Source: Rattus norvegicus
Taxonomy: Eukaryota > Chordata > Mammalia > Rodentia > Muridae
Reading direction: 5' to 3'
NCBI RefSeq assembly: GCF_036323735.1
Contig: NC_086027.1
Location: 87,490,662 to 87,554,661 of the forward strand
Length of the DNA stretch: 64,000 nt
This document shows positions 60,257 to 64,000 of the stretch, one piece after another. Position 1 is the stretch's first letter. Every line of letters starts with the position of its first letter. Below the pieces are notes generated by a model. That model made no database searches and was not told where the DNA came from. It saw only the letters and a program-made list of their open reading frames with translations. The position numbers were made by a program, and so were the translations under genes.

Positions 60257-60970
60257 TCATGTGTGGTCAACTTGACACAAGCTAGAGTCATCTGGAAAGT
60301 GGGAACCTCAACTGAGAAAAGACTTCTGTCAGGTTGGACTGTCAGCATTTCTGTGGGTTTTTTTTCTTGATTAGTGATTGATGTAGTAGGGCCAAGCCTA
60401 CTTTTGATGGTGCCACCTCTGGGAAGAAACTATTGGGTTGTATGAGAAAGTAAAGCAAGATCCAGGAAGGAGCTGAGGAGGAACATTCTGCCACAGGTCT
60501 TTTTTCAATTCCTGTTTGAGTTCATGCTCTGCCTCCTTTCAATGATGAAATGTGATCAGGACTGATCAGCATATCAAATAAGCCAAGTGTGCCTGTCTTA
60601 GTTAGGGTTTTACTGCTGTGAACAGACACCATGACCAAGACTACTCTTATAGAAACAGCATTTAGTTGGGACTGGCCTACAGGTTCAGAGGTTCAGCCCA
60701 TTATTATCAAGGTGGGAACATGGCAGCAGCATCCAGGCAGAGCTGAGAGTTCTACATCTTTATCTGAAGGCTGCTAGTAAATACTGGCTTCCAGGCAGCT
60801 AGGATAAGGGTCTTAAAGCCCACGCCCACAGAAACACACCTATTCCAACAAGGGCACACCTCCAAATAGTGCCACTCCCTGGGCCAAGCATATTCAAACC
60901 ATGACAATGCCCTTCCTGCACATAAGCTGCTTTAAGTCATGCTGTTAATCAAGACTGCTAACTGTATCAA
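60257..60970 (+). mobile_element. Class B LTR-like element split by a class A element
   Basis: 5' part: 'gtggtcaacttgacacaagc', 'aactgagaaaagacttctgt', 'catatcaaataagccaagtg'. 3' part from 60907: 'gcccttcctgcacataagct' and 'gctttaagtcatgctgttaa'. Confidence 0.82.
60594..60906 (-). mobile_element. Class A LTR-like element inserted in class B
   Basis: 'tgtcttagttagggttttac', 'gtgggaacatggcagcagca' and 'agtgccactccctgggccaa', ending CCATGACA. Flanks GTGCC and ATGCC (4 of 5) fit a 5-bp TSD. Confidence 0.88.
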
Positions 60971-60984
60971 ACATATGTTTGAGA

Positions 60985-61125
60985 TAAATGGGCTTGAATG
61001 GTGGTGTGCACCTATAATCCTAACACTTCCGACGTATGGATAGGAGGTTGCTGAGTTTAATGATATCCTTGATTGCATATCAAATTCAAGGCTAGTCTGA
61101 GCTACATGAGACCTTCTCTCAAATA
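60985..61125 (+). repeat. B1-like SINE
   Basis: 'gtgtgcacctataatcctaa' and 'tacatgagaccttctctcaa'. Confidence 0.7.
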
Positions 61126-61127
61126 AA

Positions 61128-61216
61128 CCCTTCTATCTCCCCCACCCCCACCGTACATACCCACACCCACACCCATACCTCCCCACTCTCCACCACCACC
61201 ACCAACCACCCCAAAA
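61128..61216. repeat. C-rich low-complexity tract
   Basis: CCCCCACCCCCACC and CACCACCACC. The minus strand gives a Gly/Val-rich artefactual frame. Confidence 0.9.
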
Positions 61217-61239
61217 CAAACAAACAACAACAACATCCC

Positions 61240-61440
61240 AGAGCTAGTGAAACAGCTCTGTGGATAAATTGTGTTTGCTGCCAAGCCTGAAGACTTGTGC
61301 CCCATCCCCACATGGTAGAAAGAAAGACTCAACTCCCACAGTTGTTCTCTGAGCCCTATGTGCCATGGCATAGGTGAGCCCGTGCATACCCAAGAAATAA
61401 ATACACAATAAATAAGTAAACAAACAAACAAACAAATATT
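61240..61440 (+). repeat. B3-class SINE
   Basis: 'agctagtgaaacagctctgt', 'gctgccaagcctgaagactt' and a (AAAC)n tail. Confidence 0.75.
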
Positions 61441-61446
61441 TTAAAA

Positions 61447-61628
61447 AAATTTAAATTTATGTACTTTGGTATTTTACCTGAATGTATGTCTGCGTTAGGG
61501 TGTTGGGTCCACCGGATCTGGAAATACAGACAATTGTGAACTGCCACATGGTATGAGTGCTGGGAATTGAACCCTGATCCTCCGGAAGAGTAGTTAATAC
61601 TCTACCACTGAGTCATCTCTCCAGCTCA
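61447..61628 (-). repeat. B3/B2 SINE
   Basis: 'tgaactgccacatggtatga', 'gggaattgaaccctgatcct' and 'ccactgagtcatctctccag'. Confidence 0.87.
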
Positions 61629-62303
61629 TCAACGTAATTCTTAGTGAATGTATGCATATGGTATATCTGCATACCATTCCTGACAGTCTAAGTCCTAAAG
61701 GTCAATGGACAAACCCTCCAGTAGTGACAGTGAAGCACCAGGGGCTTCCTACATGCCAAGGTCGCAGTGACTGGCTATCATTTTGTGTCTCCTTATGTAA
61801 GTTGTGAGAATGAAGTGGGAACTACCACAAAGCAGGAATACACTGCTCCTGATAATGTCTGAGCACCCCATCCAACACTGTACCATGACAGCCCCCTGTT
61901 CTGTTGTGATTTTTCAGCAACATTGTAGAATTAAGTCTTTGGTCAGAATAAATACATTTACTCTGTATTCCTATGACTTGCAAATGAATATATTATCTTC
62001 AATAATACTCAGATCAGAGCAGCCCAGGAGTATAGGGACACAGATCCAGATGTTAGTGATTTTGTGACAGAGAAATGCTTCCATCCAAACCATTTTTTCC
62101 AGTGACCCTCTGAGCATGTAGGACAGGAAAGGGCTCCTTAGAGGGAGTAAAGGAATAGTGACTTGAACAATTCAGATAGCAGCAGAAACAGGAGAGACCC
62201 TACCTCAATGAGGTGGAAGGAAAGAAGAATCCCTTCTCAAAACATGTTCTTTAGTTGACCTCGTATGTAATGTAAGCTGTGGCATGCATACGCCCATGCA
62301 CTT

Positions 62304-62306
<3 letters not shown>
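61629..62306. other. Repeat-poor island
   Basis: About 680 bp. A plus frame of 87 codons at 61804-62067 has no recognised similarity. Confidence 0.35.

Positions 62307-62352
<46 letters not shown>
62307..62352. repeat. (CA)n microsatellite
   Basis: About 23 CA units. Confidence 0.98.
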
Positions 62353-62354
<2 letters not shown>

Positions 62355-62655
62355 TTCTTTCAACTTTTCCTTCCCGAGGTTCATCCTGTATTCCATCAGC
62401 AGCCTTTATGCCACCAATTTTCAATATAGGCCCAAGTAAGAATAAAGAAACTGTTGCAAACAGTGGCCCTTTGGGGAATGGTGATCATGATTGTGTAGGT
62501 TCCGTCCATATCCACACTAAAAGAAAAGTCCCAGACACCAAGCATGGCAGCACATGACCGTCGACTGTCAGCCTTGGCTGGGCTCAAACTTGAAGTCGTG
62601 AAGCCAGTCTGACATGACTTTTCAATCCTTTCTGGATATTTATAAACCCTCTCTT
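62353..62655. other. Unrecognised spacer
   Basis: No gene or known repeat. Confidence 0.35.
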
Positions 62656-62672
62656 AAAAATCTTCTCTGGGG

Positions 62673-62766
62673 GGGTTGGGGATTTAGCTCAGTGGTAGAG
62701 CACTTGCCTAGCAAGCGCAAGGCCCTGGGTTCGGTCCCCAGCTCCGAAAAAAAGAAAAAAGAAAAA
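62673..62766 (+). mobile_element. ID element with 17-bp TSD (one mismatch)
   Basis: 'ggggttggggatttagctca', 'gcacttgcctagcaagcgca' and 'gggttcggtccccagctccg' with a short A-rich tail. AAAAATCTTCTCTGGGG (62656-62672) and AAAAATCTTCCCTGGGG (62767-62783) differ at one base. Confidence 0.97.
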
Positions 62767-62783
62767 AAAAATCTTCCCTGGGG

Positions 62784-63051
62784 AGGCGAGGGTTAGTTTA
62801 GGAAACATATTTCTTTCATGTTTCTCTTGTGTATTTTAAAACTTATATAAGCCATGTGAACGTGTGCTTAATGCTACAACATTTAAAAATACAGACCTGC
62901 CCAGAGCAAAAGGTGCCCTCATTTCCCAGGCTCCTTTGACCATTCCTGCTTCTCATCGTATCGTGCACTAGTCTGCTTCTTCTGCCTTTTTATAGTTGTT
63001 GCAGCCATCTATCTTAAGATCCTTTCCATGTTGGTACTGTGTGACTAAGAG
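62784..63051. other. Unrecognised spacer
   Basis: Nothing identified. Confidence 0.35.
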
Positions 63052-63140
63052 GTTAAGAGTCCAGTGTGGTGGTGCACACCTGTAATCAACAGCTCTCAGG
63101 AGGCTGACCGAGCCACGTAGTAAGGCCTTGTCTCAAAACA
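63052..63140 (+). repeat. B1 SINE with internal deletion
   Basis: 'gtccagtgtggtggtgcaca' and 'cttgtctcaaaac', with the middle missing. Confidence 0.75.
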
Positions 63141-64000
63141 AAGTCCGATTTATAAAAAGCACAGGATCTGCCTTTAGGTCACAAGACACATGATGGGTAA
63201 GTTTTAAAGGATGGAAAAGGGCCAAGGTTTTGTCCACCAGGCTGGATAGGAAGGGGAGGGAAGGGTGGAGTGTTGAGTCTGTCTGGATGTAGCACCCTGA
63301 AGCATTCTCAAATGCAAACCTCTGCCAATTCTTTTTTAGCCCTATTTCTCAAACCCCAAGTCTGGGAAGACATTCCGTAAGCGATACAGATGAAATGCTA
63401 ATATTTTATTCCTAATTCCTATTTAAATTTAACATTTTAATCACGGTGGGTTTTTCTTTTTTTTCTGGAATAAATTTAAATTGTATATACTTCCCTTTCT
63501 CATTCGTAATTCTCTTCTCTGTTATGTGGTTCCAGAAGGGTATCAAACCCCAGTCAGTCATCTGGTTGAACCATTGAGTAGGACGTTTCTTTCTCTACTG
63601 GCCCTCTTATTCATAAGTTGAGCTGCGTGGACTTTGAAGAACGATTCCTGTTTTGAGTTCTTTTTACCTGACAAAAAATTTATTTTTCCTCGTTCTCCGC
63701 TATTTTTCTTCTGTTCTTCTTGTCTCATGTTTGTTTTTTTTTCTTCCCCCTTGGTAGTCAATATTTGGGGATGAGGAAGACAGGAAGTACATTTTTTCGA
63801 TTTTCTTCCCACGTTTGGATTTTCATTTAACTCCGGCTAGATCTGATTACTTGTTAGTATGACCCTTGACACCGAGACTTAAGGAGAGCTGAATCTACTG
63901 TGAAGACGCTGAGCATGTGGACTTTGATGTGATGAGAGGCATTAGGACAACAAGCTGTGCAGCTGTTCTCTGGGCGTGCAGAAACTCCGAACACAGGGAC
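63141..64000. other. Terminal repeat-poor stretch (860 bp)
   Basis: No repeat or supported gene. T-rich in 63430-63800. A gene could begin or continue beyond the right edge. Confidence 0.35.

Noticed and set aside
61102..61431. 109-codon Gly/Val-rich minus frame
   Set aside because: Complement of the C-rich tract and a B3 SINE.
1..64000. A novel multi-gene system (defence, operon, biosynthetic cluster)
   Set aside because: The window is rodent repeat-rich DNA with no supported protein gene; nothing resembles a gene cluster.

Overview
The window is mammalian nuclear DNA, almost certainly from a murine rodent and most likely rat (Rattus). The evidence is the repeat content. B1, B2, B3, B4 and RSINE1-type SINEs are dense. 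Lx-type L1 3' ends are present. There is a URR1/SPIN-type hAT transposon. Seven BC1-derived ID elements carry A-rich tails, and five of them have long near-perfect target-site duplications (TSDs); recent ID expansion is a rat hallmark. Nothing bacterial, plasmid or phage is present: no operons, Shine-Dalgarno sites, CRISPR array or integron.

No convincing protein-coding gene can be called. The long open frames come from microsatellites (3456-4031, 16395-16619, 61128-61216), from a 25-bp minisatellite (52476-53050) that is open in all three plus-strand frames, or from SINEs. The window is best read as intergenic or deep intronic. A few repeat-poor islands contain splice-site-flanked open segments that could be exons: 11871-11966, 37059-37319, 48888-48995 and 53507-53998 (plus strand except 37059-37111). 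They are listed at low confidence. The pair 53507-53559 and 53783-53998 has compatible phases with 48888-48995.

Layout. 1-6225: SINEs, a hAT element with TSD, an MLT1-like LTR fragment and a 576-bp CA/CACACC array. 6225-12775: unique islands, an LTR-like element with a perfect 5-bp TSD (8513-8821), a B2 with TSD, and an Lx L1 3' end. 12775-19840: SINEs, a Z-DNA-prone array, a probable LTR with a G-tract, a 225-bp TTC/GAA tract and an Lx 3' UTR. 19840-27400: unclassified repeat-like DNA, an ID inside a B3 tail, a B2 inside a B1, a 490-bp solo-LTR-like element (24703-25192), an old L1 fragment hit by an ID, and a decayed U6 snRNA pseudogene. 27400-33000: unique islands and SINEs. 33003-33932: a three-level nest of repeats. 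34000-44870: SINE-rich, with an ID inserted in an LTR-like element. 44877-51952: LTR-like elements (one with a perfect CTTAA TSD), a purine tract and two IDs. 52355-53262: a B1 3' end amplified into the minisatellite, bordered by a B3/B2. 54057-62770: more nests (B2 in LTR, LTR in LTR, ID insertions) and an L2-like stretch. The last 0.9 kb looks unique.

Subfamily names are from memory of consensus sequences and were not checked with RepeatMasker. Boundaries without TSDs are good to roughly 5-20 bp. For rodent LTR-like families I cannot name with certainty I use descriptive labels: class A (begins TGTGRTGGTTTG, ends near AACCCTAACTAAGACA), class A2 (a longer relative of A), class B (contains TTTATGTCAACTTGACACAA), class C (contains CTTGATTGTCAACTTG) and class D (the 24703-25192 element).
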